From positions 992,001 through 1,056,000 of the forward strand of contig BMTG01000001.1 of NCBI GenBank assembly GCA_014649555.1: a stretch of DNA of 64,000 nucleotides, read 5' to 3'. Position 1 is the first letter of the stretch, and every line of letters begins with the position of its first letter. The translations under genes were made by a program, and so were the position numbers. Of this stretch, positions 52,766 through 61,914 are shown piece by piece. Below the pieces are notes generated by a model that did no database searches, had not been told where the DNA came from, and saw only the letters and a program-made list of their open reading frames with translations. The DNA comes from Streptomyces globisporus (GTDB lineage: Bacteria > Actinomycetota > Actinomycetes > Streptomycetales > Streptomycetaceae).

Positions 52766-52975
52766 GAGCGTCGGCCTCCTTCCGGGTGATGAGGACCGCT
52801 CAGAAGGGGCCGGGAAAGACGAAACGCCCCAGCACAAGTGCCAGGGCGCAGCTCGACCGAACAGAGTCCGGGAGCGATTCCACAGTCACCTGCGCAGGTC
52901 GTCCGATCTAGCGGAACCTTCGGTCACCGTCCCCTTGAGAGGCACAGCAACGACCAGCGGTCTTTGGCTTCCTGG
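52766..52975 (-). ncRNA. L10 (rplJ) leader RNA
   Basis: The about 200-nucleotide leader begins just after the promoter with AAGCCAAAGACCGCTGG and TCGTTGC (about 52968-52944), which matches the conserved L10-binding motif of bacterial rplJ leaders. Paired segments follow, such as CTGCGCC...GGGGCG toward the start codon. Autogenous control by L10(L12)4 is known for such leaders and inferred here. Confidence 0.7.
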
Positions 52976-52977
52976 TG

Positions 52978-53007
52978 AGAGTACGCGACCGGACGGGCGA
53001 CGGGCAA
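52978..53007 (-). promoter_or_regulatory. Promoter of rplJ-rplL
   Basis: TTGCCC (53007-53002), an 18-base spacer and TACTCT (52983-52978) on the minus strand. Predicted start near 52971, at the edge of the L10 leader. Confidence 0.75.
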
Positions 53008-53038
53008 ATCCGTCCCTGTTCGTCCCGTGGAAAAGGTG

Positions 53039-53944
53039 TCAGGAGGCGCCGCCCGGGGTACCGCCCTGCTTCAGCAGCTCCTTGAAGTCCACGGTGTCCG
53101 AGGCCTCCGGCCGGTCCGAGGGGACCTCGGTGCCGTAGTCGCTGTAGAAGAGCGTCGAGTTGAACGTGCCGGTCTTCATCTCGCCGCGCTCGGTCTTCTT
53201 CACCAGCAGGTCGTTCTCGTCGACCCAGATGTCGACGGTCTGGGTGGTCACCCCGGCCAGCGCCAGCTGCTCCTTGAACGCGGCCAGCTGCTTCGCGTCC
53301 AGGTCGCTGTTCTTCGCGGTCAGTTCGGCCACGTCGATCGTGCCGGAGTAGTGCGTCGCGGAGGCCCCGCGGACGTCCTCCTGGCCGACCTTCTTGACGT
53401 CGCCCGAGGCCAGGAGCGCCTTCACGCCCTGCTCGGGCGTGCTGTTCTGGATCTGGTCCTTCATGACGTCGCCGGAGGCCCCGCCCAGCTCGGCGAGCTC
53501 CTTGTAGGAGTACCGGATCCAGTTCTTGCCGCCGGTGTTGGCCGCCATGCCGGCGCCCAGATTGGCGTAGTACTCGTCCTTGAAGTAGCGCGCCTGGACC
53601 GACCCGTCGCCGCCGGCCTTCTTCAGTGCCTCGCCCATGGTGCCGCCGGTGTACGTGATGGTGAGAGCGCCCGAGAGTCCGTCGGCCCAGCCGATGGCCC
53701 CGGACTGCTTCATGGACACCGCGCTGCCCATCTCGGTGGTGCCCTCGACCTTCGCGGACTGGGCGCCGCCGGTCTTCTGCTGCACCTGCTTCAGCGCGGC
53801 CACGGGACTCGCCTTGGCGACGGCGTCCGCCTTGCCCTTCCCGGAGCCGCCGGCGCTGTCGGAGCCACTGCAGGCCGCCATCGACGTCAGTGCCGCCGCG
53901 GCGGCGAGCGCCGTACCCATGCGTCGTGCCGTGCTCGTCCTCAT
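53039..53944 (-). CDS. LppX/LprG-like lipoprotein
   Basis: A 301-residue lipoprotein. The signal MRTSTARRMGTALAAAAALTSMAAC ends in a lipobox with Cys25. The mature part has mixed beta strands and Lys-rich helices (VAALKQVQQKTGGAQSAKVEGTTEMG, then LTITYTGGTMGEALKK and THYSGTIDVAEL), resembling the half-barrel of LppX/LprG/LolA-like carriers. It could bind a lipid or act in envelope maintenance; the ligand is unknown. It is consistently placed between rplA and rplJ in Streptomyces. ATG 53944 fits the signal; the frame upstream has no family sense. Confidence 0.8.
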   Translation of the reverse strand: MRTSTARRMGTALAAAAALTSMAACSGSDSAGGSGKGKADAVAKASPVAALKQVQQKTGGAQSAKVEGTTEMGSAVSMKQSGAIGWADGLSGALTITYTGGTMGEALKKAGGDGSVQARYFKDEYYANLGAGMAANTGGKNWIRYSYKELAELGGASGDVMKDQIQNSTPEQGVKALLASGDVKKVGQEDVRGASATHYSGTIDVAELTAKNSDLDAKQLAAFKEQLALAGVTTQTVDIWVDENDLLVKKTERGEMKTGTFNSTLFYSDYGTEVPSDRPEASDTVDFKELLKQGGTPGGAS

Positions 53945-54034
53945 GGTGTCGGTCCACCCCTCGTATCGTCCGTGTCCCCAGCAGCCCACAGTGGCACAGG
54001 GCACTGACAGGCGTGGGGCCTTACGGATACGAGG

Positions 54035-54069
54035 ACGGGCCCCGCACCTCGAAAGGTTGCGGGGCCCGT
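54035..54069 (-). terminator. Terminator after rplA
   Basis: ACGGGCCCCGC (54035-54045) pairs with GCGGGGCCCGT (54059-54069), with inner CCT/AGG pairing. It separates the rplK-rplA transcript from the lipoprotein gene. Confidence 0.8.
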
Positions 54070-54116
54070 TCACACAGTGCACGCGTACGACGCGGCTACC
54101 GGGTGAGCACGAGGGC

Positions 54117-54839
54117 TCAGACGGCGGCCGGGTCCTCCTCGACGAGGAGGTTGCGGGTGCGGTTGGCGTCCAGCGGGATGCCGGGGCCCATCGTGGTCGT
54201 CAGAGCGGCCTTCTTGATGTAGCGGCCCTTGGCGGCGGACGGCTTCAGACGGAGGACTTCCTCCAGCGCCGCTGCGTAGTTCTCCACCAGCTTGGTCTCG
54301 TCGAACGAGACCTTGCCGATGATGAAGTGCAGGTTGGAGTGCTTGTCGACGCGGAACTCGATCTTTCCGCCCTTGATGTCGTTGACAGCCTTGACGACAT
54401 CGGGGGTGACGGTGCCGGTCTTCGGGTTCGGCATCAGACCACGCGGACCGAGCACGCGGCCCAGGCGGCCGACCTTGCCCATGAGGTCCGGGGTGGCGAC
54501 GACGGCGTCGAAGTCCAGACGGCCCTTCGCCACCTCGTCGATCAGCTCGTCGGCGCCGACGATGTCGGCTCCGGCGGCTTCCGCGGCCGCAGCACGGTCA
54601 CCGGTCGCGAAGACCAGGACCCGGGCGGTCTTGCCGGTGCCGTGCGGGAGGTTCACGGTGCCGCGGACCATCTGGTCGGCCTTGCGCGGGTCGACACCCA
54701 GGCGGAAGGCGACCTCGACGGTGCCGTCGAACTTCGTGGTGGCGGTGGCCTTGGCGATACGGACGGCCTCGAGCGGGGCGTACACGCGCTCCCGGTCGAT
54801 CTTGGCGTCCGCAGCGCGGAGGTTCTTGCTGCGCTTCAC
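54117..54839 (-). CDS. rplA: 50S ribosomal protein L1
   Basis: A 240-residue L1 of the L1 stalk. [46 protein letters not shown] and [27 protein letters not shown] are diagnostic. In other bacteria L1 represses rplK-rplA translation. It follows rplK by 80 bases. Confidence 0.98.
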   Translation of the reverse strand: MKRSKNLRAADAKIDRERVYAPLEAVRIAKATATTKFDGTVEVAFRLGVDPRKADQMVRGTVNLPHGTGKTARVLVFATGDRAAAAEAAGADIVGADELIDEVAKGRLDFDAVVATPDLMGKVGRLGRVLGPRGLMPNPKTGTVTPDVVKAVNDIKGGKIEFRVDKHSNLHFIIGKVSFDETKLVENYAAALEEVLRLKPSAAKGRYIKKAALTTTMGPGIPLDANRTRNLLVEEDPAAV

Positions 54840-54919
54840 TTCTGCTCCTGTGGTTTCAGAGTGTGGAGTCGTGGTGCGGACCAGCGCTTGGCCCTACCAC
54901 TGGGGGTTACGGGGCTGAA

Positions 54920-55354
54920 TCAGCCTTCGACCGTGATGCCCATGGAACGGGCGGTGCCGGCGATGATCTTCGACGCGGCGTCGAGGTCATTGGCGTTCAG
55001 GTCGGGGAGCTTCGTCGTGGCGATCTCGCGGACCTGGGCAGCCGTCAGCTTGGCGACCTTGGTCTTGTGCGGCTCGCCGGAGCCCTTGTCCACACCCGCG
55101 GCCTTGAGGATCAGCTTGGCAGCCGGCGGAGTCTTGGTGATGAAGGTGAAGGAGCGGTCCTCGTAGACCGTGATCTCCACCGGCACGACCATGCCACGCT
55201 GCGACTCGGTCGCGGCGTTGTAGGCCTTGCAGAACTCCATGATGTTGACGCCGTGCTGACCGAGCGCGGGGCCGACCGGCGGGGCCGGGTTCGCCGCACC
55301 GGCGTTGATCTGGAGCTTGATAAGCCCCGTGACCTTCTTCTTCTTGGGAGGCAT
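54920..55354 (-). CDS. rplK: 50S ribosomal protein L11
   Basis: A 144-residue L11 that binds the GTPase-associated rRNA and is needed for RelA activation and thiostrepton binding. [45 protein letters not shown] is diagnostic, with the Pro-rich thiostrepton-site residues intact. It has a candidate promoter behind the nusG terminator. Confidence 0.98.
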
Positions 55355-55424
55355 TGCTCTCTCCGGGTCCTAGTGAGAGTGTTTCGCCGCCATTCCGGTC
55401 ATCCGGATGGAGGCATACCGCACA

Positions 55425-55452
55425 ACGATAACGGGTATAGCTGTGCGACCAA
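55425..55452 (-). promoter_or_regulatory. Candidate promoter for rplK-rplA
   Basis: TTGGTC (55452-55447), a 16-base spacer and TATCGT (55430-55425) on the minus strand. The -35 overlaps the end of the nusG terminator T-run. Confidence 0.5.
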
Positions 55453-55500
55453 AAACCCAGCAGGTCAGAGCGGCTGTAGAGCCCCTCTGACCTGCTGGGT
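55450..55500 (-). terminator. Rho-independent terminator after nusG
   Basis: ACCCAGCAGGTCAGAG (55455-55470) pairs perfectly with CTCTGACCTGCTGGGT (55485-55500) over 16 bp with a 14-base loop. It is followed on the minus strand by a TTTTT run. One of the strongest terminators in the window. Confidence 0.9.
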
Positions 55501-55531
55501 AGGCATGTGTCCAGAAAGCGGCGGGAAGCGC

Positions 55532-56377
55532 CTAGTTCTTCTGGATCTGGTCGAAGCTGAGCTCGACCGGGGTCTCGCGGCCGAAGATCTCGACGAGGCC
55601 CTTGACCTTCTTCGAGTCGGCGTTGATCTCGTTGATCGTGGCCTGCAGCGTGGCGAACGGGCCGTCCGTGACGGTGACCGAGTCGCCGACCTCGAAGTCC
55701 AGCACCTGGACCTCGACCTTGCGGGCGGGAGCCGGCTTGCCCTCGGCCTCGGCGGCCTCGCGGGCGGCCTTCTCCTCGGCCTCCGGGGCGAGCATCTTGA
55801 CGATCTCGTCCAGGGTCAGCGGGTACGGGTCGTAGGCGTTGCCCACGAAGCCGGTGACGCCCGGCGTGTTCCGCACGACGCCCCAGGACTCGTTCGTCAG
55901 GTCCATGCGCACCAGCACGTAGCCGGGGAGCTTGTTCTGCCGGACGTTCTTGCGCTCGCCGTTCTTGATCTGGACGATTTCCTCTTCAGGCACCTCGGCC
56001 TGATAGATGAACTCCTCCACGTTCAGCGAGACGGCGCGCTGCTCCAGGTTGGCCTTCACGCGCTTCTCGTAACCGGCGTACGTGTGGATGACGTACCACT
56101 CGCCGGGGAGGGTGCGGAGCTCGTCACGCAGGGCGGCGACGGGGTCGACGGGGGCGGCCGGCTCGGCCTCCTCCTCGTCGGCGGCCTCGGCGGCCTCTTC
56201 CTCGACGGTCTCGACGGCCTCGGCCGCCTCATCGGCTGCCGCGTCCTCGCCCTCGGCGGCCTCGGCCTGGTCCGGGTCCACGGAGTCAGCAGCCTCAACG
56301 ATGTCGAGCTCGTCCTTGGCGGACTCCGAGGCGCCGGCCTCGGGCTCGACGGCGTCGTTCAGGTTCGGGTCAGACAC
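55532..56377 (-). CDS. nusG: Transcription termination/antitermination factor NusG
   Basis: A 281-residue NusG. The first about 90 residues are an acidic Ala/Glu-rich extension typical of Streptomyces. The NGN domain begins at [22 protein letters not shown] and includes [29 protein letters not shown]. The C-terminal KOW domain is [23 protein letters not shown]. It binds RNA polymerase and links it to Rho or to ribosomal S10. It lies 74 bases after secE. Confidence 0.97.
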   Translation of the reverse strand: MSDPNLNDAVEPEAGASESAKDELDIVEAADSVDPDQAEAAEGEDAAADEAAEAVETVEEEAAEAADEEEAEPAAPVDPVAALRDELRTLPGEWYVIHTYAGYEKRVKANLEQRAVSLNVEEFIYQAEVPEEEIVQIKNGERKNVRQNKLPGYVLVRMDLTNESWGVVRNTPGVTGFVGNAYDPYPLTLDEIVKMLAPEAEEKAAREAAEAEGKPAPARKVEVQVLDFEVGDSVTVTDGPFATLQATINEINADSKKVKGLVEIFGRETPVELSFDQIQKN

Positions 56378-56451
56378 GATGGCTGCTTCTTCCTGGATAC
56401 AAAGGGTGGAACGTGCGAAAGGGGCGCCGGGGTCCGACGCCTTCCGCGTGA

Positions 56452-56739
56452 TCAGCCGAAGACGTACTTGACGACCCGGGCGAAGCCCATGTCGAGAACG
56501 GTAACAAGACCGATCATGACGACGACGAACACGATCACCACGGAGGTGTACGTCGTGAGCTGGCTACGCGTCGGCCAGACAACCTTACGGAGTTCGGCGA
56601 CGATCTGGCGGTAGAACAGCGCGAGCCGACCCAGAGGGCCCTTCTTGCCGCGCTTGCCGCCCTTCCGAGTCTTCTTCTTCGACTCGGGAGCTTCATCATC
56701 GGCATCAGGCATGTCGATGGAGCCCACGGCGTCCGTCAC
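56452..56739 (-). CDS. secE: Preprotein translocase subunit SecE
   Basis: A 95-residue SecE with one C-terminal membrane segment ([23 protein letters not shown]) preceded by the conserved amphipathic [18 protein letters not shown]. The Lys/Gly-rich N-terminus ([16 protein letters not shown]) is common in actinobacteria. The GTG at 56739 has AGGTGAG just upstream. It clamps SecY in the translocon. Confidence 0.95.
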   Translation of the reverse strand: MTDAVGSIDMPDADDEAPESKKKTRKGGKRGKKGPLGRLALFYRQIVAELRKVVWPTRSQLTTYTSVVIVFVVVMIGLVTVLDMGFARVVKYVFG

Positions 56740-56845
56740 GCTACTCACCTGATTCCGGGTCGTGGCCGTGCCGCGCCCGGTGGAGCCGCACGGCTGTGCA
56801 ATGAAGTACGTACATGCGCACACATCCTGGCGAAGGAGTGTGTAG

Positions 56846-56918
56846 CAGGGCCGGAGGGACTTGAACCCCCAACCGCTGGTTTTGGAGACCAGTGCTCTAC
56901 CAATTGAGCTACGACCCT
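56846..56918 (-). tRNA. tRNA-Trp (anticodon CCA)
   Basis: A 73-nucleotide cloverleaf on the minus strand. The acceptor AGGGTCG pairs with CGGCCCT, the D arm is GCTCAATTGGTAGAGC, the anticodon arm CTGGTCTCCAAAACCAG has CCA, and the T arm is GGGGGTTCAAGTCCCTC. CCA is not encoded. The tRNA-Trp, secE, nusG order is conserved in actinobacteria, with a gap of about 106 bases to secE. Confidence 0.96.
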
Positions 56919-57130
56919 TGGTGGTTTCCACCAACCTACCGCATCTTCCCCGGTGACCGGGTGCAGGAACGGTGCGGCTGGTGAAGGCCAACGACAGGTG
57001 AGTGTACGTGCTCAGGGCCGCCGCGTCGAACAGACAACAACCGACCGGTCCTGTCCGGATGCTGTCCAGGTCCTGTCCGGTCCCTGAAACCCCTGCGCCG
57101 ACGGCTTTCGCGGTCTGCAAGCATGGGGCC

Positions 57131-58357
57131 ATGAGCGCTGCAACTTCACCGTCCGAGCGCCGGGTTTCCGCCCGCATCGGTGCGATCTCCGAGTCCGCGA
57201 CCCTCGCCGTCGACGCCAAGGCCAAGGCCCTCAAGGCCGCCGGGCGTCCGGTGATCGGCTTCGGGGCCGGCGAACCCGACTTCCCGACGCCCGACTACAT
57301 CGTCGACGCCGCGGTCGAGGCCTGCCGCAACCCGAAGTACCACCGCTACACCCCCGCAGGCGGGCTCCCCGAACTCAAGGCCGCCATCGCGGAGAAGACG
57401 CTGCGCGACTCCGGCTACGAGGTCGACGCCAGCCAGATCCTGGTGACCAACGGCGGCAAGCAGGCCATCTACGAGGCCTTCGCCGCGATCCTCGACCCGG
57501 GCGACGAGGTCATCGTCCCCGCCCCGTACTGGACCACCTACCCCGAGTCGATCCGGCTCGCCGGCGGTGTCCCGGTCGAGGTCGTCGCCGACGAGACCAC
57601 CGGCTACCGGGTCTCCGTCGAGCAGCTGGAGGCCGCGCGCACCGAGAAGACCAAGGTCGTCCTGTTCGTCTCGCCGTCCAACCCGACCGGCGCGGTCTAC
57701 AGCGAGGCCGACGCCGAGGCGATCGGCCGCTGGGCCGTCGAGCACGGCCTGTGGGTCCTGACCGACGAGATCTACGAGCACCTCGTCTACGGCGACGCGG
57801 TCTTCACCTCGCTCCCGGCGATCGTCCCGGAGCTGCGCGACAAGTGCATCGTCGTCAACGGCGTCGCCAAGACGTACGCGATGACCGGCTGGCGGGTGGG
57901 CTGGATCATCGGCCCCAAGGACGTCGTCAAGGCCGCGACCAACCTCCAGTCGCACGCCACCTCCAACGTCTCCAACGTCGCCCAGGTCGCCGCGCTCGCG
58001 GCCGTCTCCGGCCCGCTGGACGCGGTCGCCGAGATGCGCACCGCCTTCGACCGCCGCCGCAACCTCATCGTGCGGATGCTGAACGAGATCGACGGCGTGT
58101 TCTGCCCGGAGCCCGAGGGCGCGTTCTACGCCTACCCGGCGGTGAAGGACGTGCTCGGCAAGGAGATCCGCGGCAAGCGCCCGGCCACCACGGTCGAGCT
58201 GGCCGCCCTGATCCTGGACGAGGCGGAGGTCGCCGTCGTGCCCGGAGAGGCCTTCGGCACCCCCGGCTACCTGCGTCTTTCCTACGCACTGGGCGACAAC
58301 GACCTGATCGAGGGCGTCTCGCGGATCCAGAAGCTGCTGGGCGAGGCCAAGGCCTGA
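57131..58357 (+). CDS. Aspartate/tyrosine-type aminotransferase (class I/II, PLP)
   Basis: A 408-residue PLP enzyme, annotated aspC-like in Streptomyces, moving amino groups between aspartate or aromatic acids and 2-oxoglutarate. [50 protein letters not shown] and [10 protein letters not shown] are motifs in order. The PLP lysine is in [19 protein letters not shown] 57131 follows the common family start; the longer frame upstream is not family-like. It faces away from tRNA-Trp and ends at a strong terminator. Confidence 0.95.
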   Translation: MSAATSPSERRVSARIGAISESATLAVDAKAKALKAAGRPVIGFGAGEPDFPTPDYIVDAAVEACRNPKYHRYTPAGGLPELKAAIAEKTLRDSGYEVDASQILVTNGGKQAIYEAFAAILDPGDEVIVPAPYWTTYPESIRLAGGVPVEVVADETTGYRVSVEQLEAARTEKTKVVLFVSPSNPTGAVYSEADAEAIGRWAVEHGLWVLTDEIYEHLVYGDAVFTSLPAIVPELRDKCIVVNGVAKTYAMTGWRVGWIIGPKDVVKAATNLQSHATSNVSNVAQVAALAAVSGPLDAVAEMRTAFDRRRNLIVRMLNEIDGVFCPEPEGAFYAYPAVKDVLGKEIRGKRPATTVELAALILDEAEVAVVPGEAFGTPGYLRLSYALGDNDLIEGVSRIQKLLGEAKA

Positions 58358-58373
58358 GAAGCCCGCGCGTCAG

Positions 58374-58418
58374 TGCCCCCGGCCGCCGGAATTCCCTCCG
58401 GTCGGGGGCGCTTTTTTT
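58374..58418 (+). terminator. Rho-independent terminator after the aminotransferase
   Basis: A GC stem (GCCCCCGGCCGCCGG with CCGGTCGGGGGCGC, one bulge) and an 8-base loop are followed by seven T. Classic intrinsic terminator. Confidence 0.9.
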
Positions 58419-58485
58419 GTTCGAGCAGCCCCCGGAAGGGGAAAGCGGCTACCGCTCCGGCCCGCCCGTGCGGCAGGATCTTCCG

Positions 58486-59499
58486 ATGGAGCGTGATGTA
58501 CGTCTGTTGCCCAAGGCCCACCTGCACCTGCACTTCACCGGGTCGATGCGGCCCACCACCCTGCTCGAACTCGCCGACAAGTACGGGGTCCATCTCCCCG
58601 ATGCCCTGACCGGTGGGGAGCCGCCGAAACTGCGGGCGACCGACGAGCGCGGCTGGTTCCGTTTCCAGCGGCTCTACGACATCGCCCGGTCCTGCCTGCG
58701 GTCCCCCGAGGACATCCAGCGCCTGGTGCGCGAGAGCGCCCAGGAGGACGTCGCGGACGGCTCCGGCTGGCTGGAGATCCAGGTCGACCCCACCTCGTAC
58801 GCCCCGCTGCTCGGCGGGCTGATCCCGGCCATCGAGATCATCCTGGACGCCGTGGACAGCGCCTCCCGGGACACCGGCCTGGACATGCGCGTGGTGATCG
58901 CCGCCAACCGGATGAAGCACCCGCTGGACGCCCGCACGCTGGCCCGGCTCGCCGTGCGGTACGCCGACCGGGGCGTCGTCGGCTTCGGGCTCTCCAACGA
59001 CGAGCGGCGCGGGATGGCCCGTGACTTCGACCGGGCCTTCGCCATCGCCCGGGACGGCGGTCTGCTGGCGGCTCCGCACGGCGGGGAGCTGTCGGGGCCC
59101 TCCAGCGTGCGCGACTGCCTCGACGACCTGGACGCCTCGCGGATCGGCCACGGGGTGCGGGCGGCCGAGGACCCCCGGCTGCTGCGCAGGCTCGCCGAGC
59201 GGCAGATCACCTGCGAGGTGTGCCCGTCGTCCAATGTGGCGCTCGGCGTCTACGAGAAGCCCGCCGATGTCCCCCTGCGCACTCTGTTCGACGCGGGCGT
59301 GCCGATGGCGCTGGGAGCGGACGATCCGCTGCTGTTCGGTTCCCGGCTGGCCGCCCAGTACGAGCTGGTGCGCCGCCACCACGGCTTCACCGACGAGGAG
59401 CTGGCCGAGCTGGCCCGCCAGTCGGTGCGCGGATCGGCGGCCCCCGCGGACGTACGGGAGAAGCTGCTGTCCGGGATCGACGACTGGCTGGCTAACTGA
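58486..59499 (+). CDS. Adenosine deaminase-like protein
   Basis: A 337-residue TIM-barrel metal hydrolase of the adenosine/AMP deaminase family. HLHLHFTGS (zinc His near 14 and 16), APHGGELSGP (His and catalytic Glu), RIGHGVRA (His), and LGADDPLLFG (Asp) are the ordered catalytic motifs. The start HLHLHFTGS differs a little from the usual ELHVHLDG, and the family in Streptomyces has several paralogues of unknown exact purine substrate. ATG 58486 fits. Its end overlaps the convergent TetR gene by 8 bases. Confidence 0.88.
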   Translation: MERDVRLLPKAHLHLHFTGSMRPTTLLELADKYGVHLPDALTGGEPPKLRATDERGWFRFQRLYDIARSCLRSPEDIQRLVRESAQEDVADGSGWLEIQVDPTSYAPLLGGLIPAIEIILDAVDSASRDTGLDMRVVIAANRMKHPLDARTLARLAVRYADRGVVGFGLSNDERRGMARDFDRAFAIARDGGLLAAPHGGELSGPSSVRDCLDDLDASRIGHGVRAAEDPRLLRRLAERQITCEVCPSSNVALGVYEKPADVPLRTLFDAGVPMALGADDPLLFGSRLAAQYELVRRHHGFTDEELAELARQSVRGSAAPADVREKLLSGIDDWLAN

Positions 59500-60082
59500 T
59501 CCCGGCCAGGAGCGTACGGGCGAGGGAGGCGGCGAAGTCGTCCAGGGGCGGCGGGGGTTGGCCGCCGGGCAGTGTGGAGTAGGCGAAGGCCCGCTGGGCG
59601 CAGGCGCCCAGCAGCAGGGAGGCGGCGGCGTAGGTGTCCACGCCGGCCCGGACACGGCCCGCACCCTGCTCGGCGCGCAGATAGGTGTCGAGCTGCTGGA
59701 TCGGCAGGTGGGGCCCGGACTCCACGCCTCCCACGCCCTGCTCGTGGCGGCGCTTGAGCTGGGGTTCGGCGTACAGGGACGCGGCCATGGGGAAGGTCTG
59801 CTCGTAGAACAGGGCGGCATGGCGGGCGATGTCGGTGAGGTTGCCCTCGACGCTGCCTTCGCCGGCGGTCAGTTCGTCGAGGAGGCCGATGAGCCGGGGC
59901 AGCCGCTCCGCCAGAACGGTGACGAACAGCTCCTCCTTGCCGGAGAAGTATTTGTAGAGCGCCGCCTCCGAGCAGCCGGCCGCCTTGGCGATCTCCTTGG
60001 TGGTGGTCCGGGCGAGGCCGATGGACAGCATCAGCTCGTACGCCGCGTCGACGATCCGGACGCGGGCGGGCTTCTGGTCCAT
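59492..60082 (-). CDS. TetR/AcrR-family transcriptional regulator
   Basis: A 196-residue repressor. The helix-turn-helix is ARTTTKEIAKAAGCSEAALYKYFSGKEELF. The C-terminal part is helical and variable. ATG 60082 is chosen for the family start (MDQKPARVRIVDAAYELM); longer in-frame starts are unlikely. It is divergent from the NAD(P)-binding gene, with direct repeats between them, so it probably regulates that gene. Inducer unknown. Confidence 0.9.
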   Translation of the reverse strand: MDQKPARVRIVDAAYELMLSIGLARTTTKEIAKAAGCSEAALYKYFSGKEELFVTVLAERLPRLIGLLDELTAGEGSVEGNLTDIARHAALFYEQTFPMAASLYAEPQLKRRHEQGVGGVESGPHLPIQQLDTYLRAEQGAGRVRAGVDTYAAASLLLGACAQRAFAYSTLPGGQPPPPLDDFAASLARTLLAGIS

Positions 60083-60132
60083 GCGAGCTCCAACAGGCCG
60101 TGACCCGGCATTCTTGACGACCGGGTGGAAGG

Positions 60133-60175
60133 TCACCCACTCTAGAGGTTAGTAAACACTCACCCACTCCAGAGG
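60133..60175. promoter_or_regulatory. Direct repeats in the TetR/NAD(P)-binding intergenic region
   Basis: TCACCCACTCTAGAGG (60133-60148) and TCACCCACTCCAGAGG (60160-60175) differ by one base and are 27 bases apart, with TTAGTAAACAC between them. They probably bind the TetR protein and overlap the promoter of the downstream gene. Confidence 0.6.
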
Positions 60176-60183
60176 GGCGCGCT

Positions 60184-60819
60184 ATGAAGATCACCGTGTT
60201 CGGGGCGACCGGGGGTGTCGGCCAGGAGATCACGGGCCAGGCCCTTGAGGCGGGCCACGAGGTGACCGTCGTGGTCCGGGACCCGGACCGGCTCCCGGAG
60301 GCGCTGGACCGCGCGGCGCTGCACGGTGTCGTCCGGCTGGACGACGAGGCGGCGGTGCGGGCGGCGGTGGCGGGGCGCGACGCGGTGCTCTCGGGGCTGG
60401 GTGCGCGCGGCCGGAAGGCGAACGGCGTCGCCGAGCGGCTCACCGGGCGGATCGTGTCGGCGATGGAGGCCGAGGGCACCCGGCGGCTGCTGGCGGTGAG
60501 CGCGGTGCCGGTCGGGCCGAAGGCGGCGGGCGATCCGCTGACCGACCGCCTGTCGCTCAAGCTGGTCAGGGCGGTGTTCGCGGATCTGTACGCCGATCTC
60601 GCCCGGATGGAGGCGGTGCTGGCCGCCGGCGCGACGGACTGGACCGCGGTGCGCCCGCCGAGGCTGACGGACGGGCCGCGCACGGGTGTCTACCGCAAGG
60701 TCGTGGGCGGCACGCCGCGCAGCAGCCGGATCATCTCCCGGGCCGACGTGGCGCACGCGATGCTCGCCCTGATCGACGACCCCGCGACCGTGAAGCAGGG
60801 CGTGGGCATCGCGTACTGA
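60184..60819 (+). CDS. NAD(P)-binding (atypical SDR/NmrA-like) protein
   Basis: A 211-residue protein beginning MKITVFGATGGVGQEITGQALEAGHEVTVVVRDPDRL, an extended Rossmann start with GATGGVG. RRLLAVSAVPVG follows. No catalytic YxxxK pair is clear, so it may sense NADPH or act on a quinone or flavin like the NmrA/biliverdin-reductase-like group. It is divergent from and probably controlled by the TetR gene; ATG follows almost directly on the repeats. Confidence 0.85.
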   Translation: MKITVFGATGGVGQEITGQALEAGHEVTVVVRDPDRLPEALDRAALHGVVRLDDEAAVRAAVAGRDAVLSGLGARGRKANGVAERLTGRIVSAMEAEGTRRLLAVSAVPVGPKAAGDPLTDRLSLKLVRAVFADLYADLARMEAVLAAGATDWTAVRPPRLTDGPRTGVYRKVVGGTPRSSRIISRADVAHAMLALIDDPATVKQGVGIAY

Positions 60820-60845
60820 GCGCGTACGCCCCGCCGGTCGCCGTG

Positions 60846-61901
60846 CTACAGGCTGACGCCCACCGTCACCGGCTCGTTGACCAGGGTGACGCCGAAGGCC
60901 TCGTGCACTCCGGCGACGACCTCGCGGGCCAGGGCGAGCAGGTCCTCGGTGGTGGCCGCGCCCCGGTTGGTGAGGGCGAGGGTGTGCTTGGTGGAGATCC
61001 GGGCGGGGCCACTGCCGTACCCCTTGGTGAATCCGGCCCGGTCGATCAGCCAGGCCGCCGAGGTCTTGGTGCGGCCGTCCTCGGCGGGGAACGCCGGGGG
61101 CGTCACGTCCGGCCCGAGGCGGTCGTGGACCCGGCCGAGGAATTCCTGGAACGCGGCCGGTTCGAGGATCGGGTTGGTGAAGAAGGACCCCGCGGACCAG
61201 GTGTCGTGATCCTCCGCGTCCAGCACCATGCCCTTGCCCGCGCGCAGTCGCAGGACGGTCTCGCGGGCGGCCGGCAGCGGGACGCGGTCGCCCTGCTCGA
61301 CGCCCATGGCCCTGGCCGTTTCGGGGTATTTGAGGGGCGCGGAAAGCCCGTCTGCCTCTTCCAGCTCGAATCGGACACGCAGCACCACGAAGCGGTCGGG
61401 TTCGGCCTTGAAGCGGCTGTGACGGTACGAGAACGCGCACTCCGTGTTCGGAATCGTCACGGTCTCCTGGGTGCGCCGGTCGTAGGCGACGACCTCCGTG
61501 ATGGTGGAGGACACCTCCTGTCCGTACGCGCCGACGTTCTGAATGGGTGTCGCGCCCGCGGATCCGGGGATGCCCGCCAGGCACTCGATGCCCGCGAGGC
61601 CCGCCTCGACGGTCCGGGCGACGGCGTCGGTCCACACCTCTCCGGCCGCCAGCTCCAGTGACGTACCGGAGAGCTCGAAGCCCTTGGTGGCGATACGCAG
61701 CGCGGTGCCGTCGAAGCCCTTGTCCCCGATGACCAGGTTGGAGCCGCCGCCGATGACCAGCAGCGGGGTGCCGCTCGCGTCGGCCTCGCGGACGGCGGCG
61801 ATCACCTCGGCATCGGTCGTGGCGGTCAGCAGCCGGGCGGCGGGGCCGCCGAGCCGGAAGGTGGTCAGGGGGGCGAGGGGGGCGTCGTGGAGTTCCTGCA
61901 C
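60846..61901 (-). CDS. murB: UDP-N-acetylenolpyruvoylglucosamine reductase
   Basis: A 351-residue FAD enzyme reducing UDP-GlcNAc-enolpyruvate to UDP-MurNAc with NADPH. TTFRLGGPAARL, PLLVIGGGSNLVIGDKGFDG (FAD binding), GIPGSAGATPIQNVGAYGQEV, FSYRHSRFK and AGSFFTNPIL are diagnostic. GTG 61901 matches the family start. No ribosome-binding site is seen; a -10-like TACTCT ends 7 bases before the GTG, so the mRNA is probably leaderless. Confidence 0.96.
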   Translation of the reverse strand: MQELHDAPLAPLTTFRLGGPAARLLTATTDAEVIAAVREADASGTPLLVIGGGSNLVIGDKGFDGTALRIATKGFELSGTSLELAAGEVWTDAVARTVEAGLAGIECLAGIPGSAGATPIQNVGAYGQEVSSTITEVVAYDRRTQETVTIPNTECAFSYRHSRFKAEPDRFVVLRVRFELEEADGLSAPLKYPETARAMGVEQGDRVPLPAARETVLRLRAGKGMVLDAEDHDTWSAGSFFTNPILEPAAFQEFLGRVHDRLGPDVTPPAFPAEDGRTKTSAAWLIDRAGFTKGYGSGPARISTKHTLALTNRGAATTEDLLALAREVVAGVHEAFGVTLVNEPVTVGVSL

Positions 61902-61908
61902 GGGGACA

Positions 61909-61914
61909 AGAGTA
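61909..61914 (-). promoter_or_regulatory. -10 element of a leaderless murB promoter
   Basis: TACTCT on the minus strand lies 7 bases before the GTG at 61901, so transcription would start at or next to the start codon. A -35 is not clear. Confidence 0.6.
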
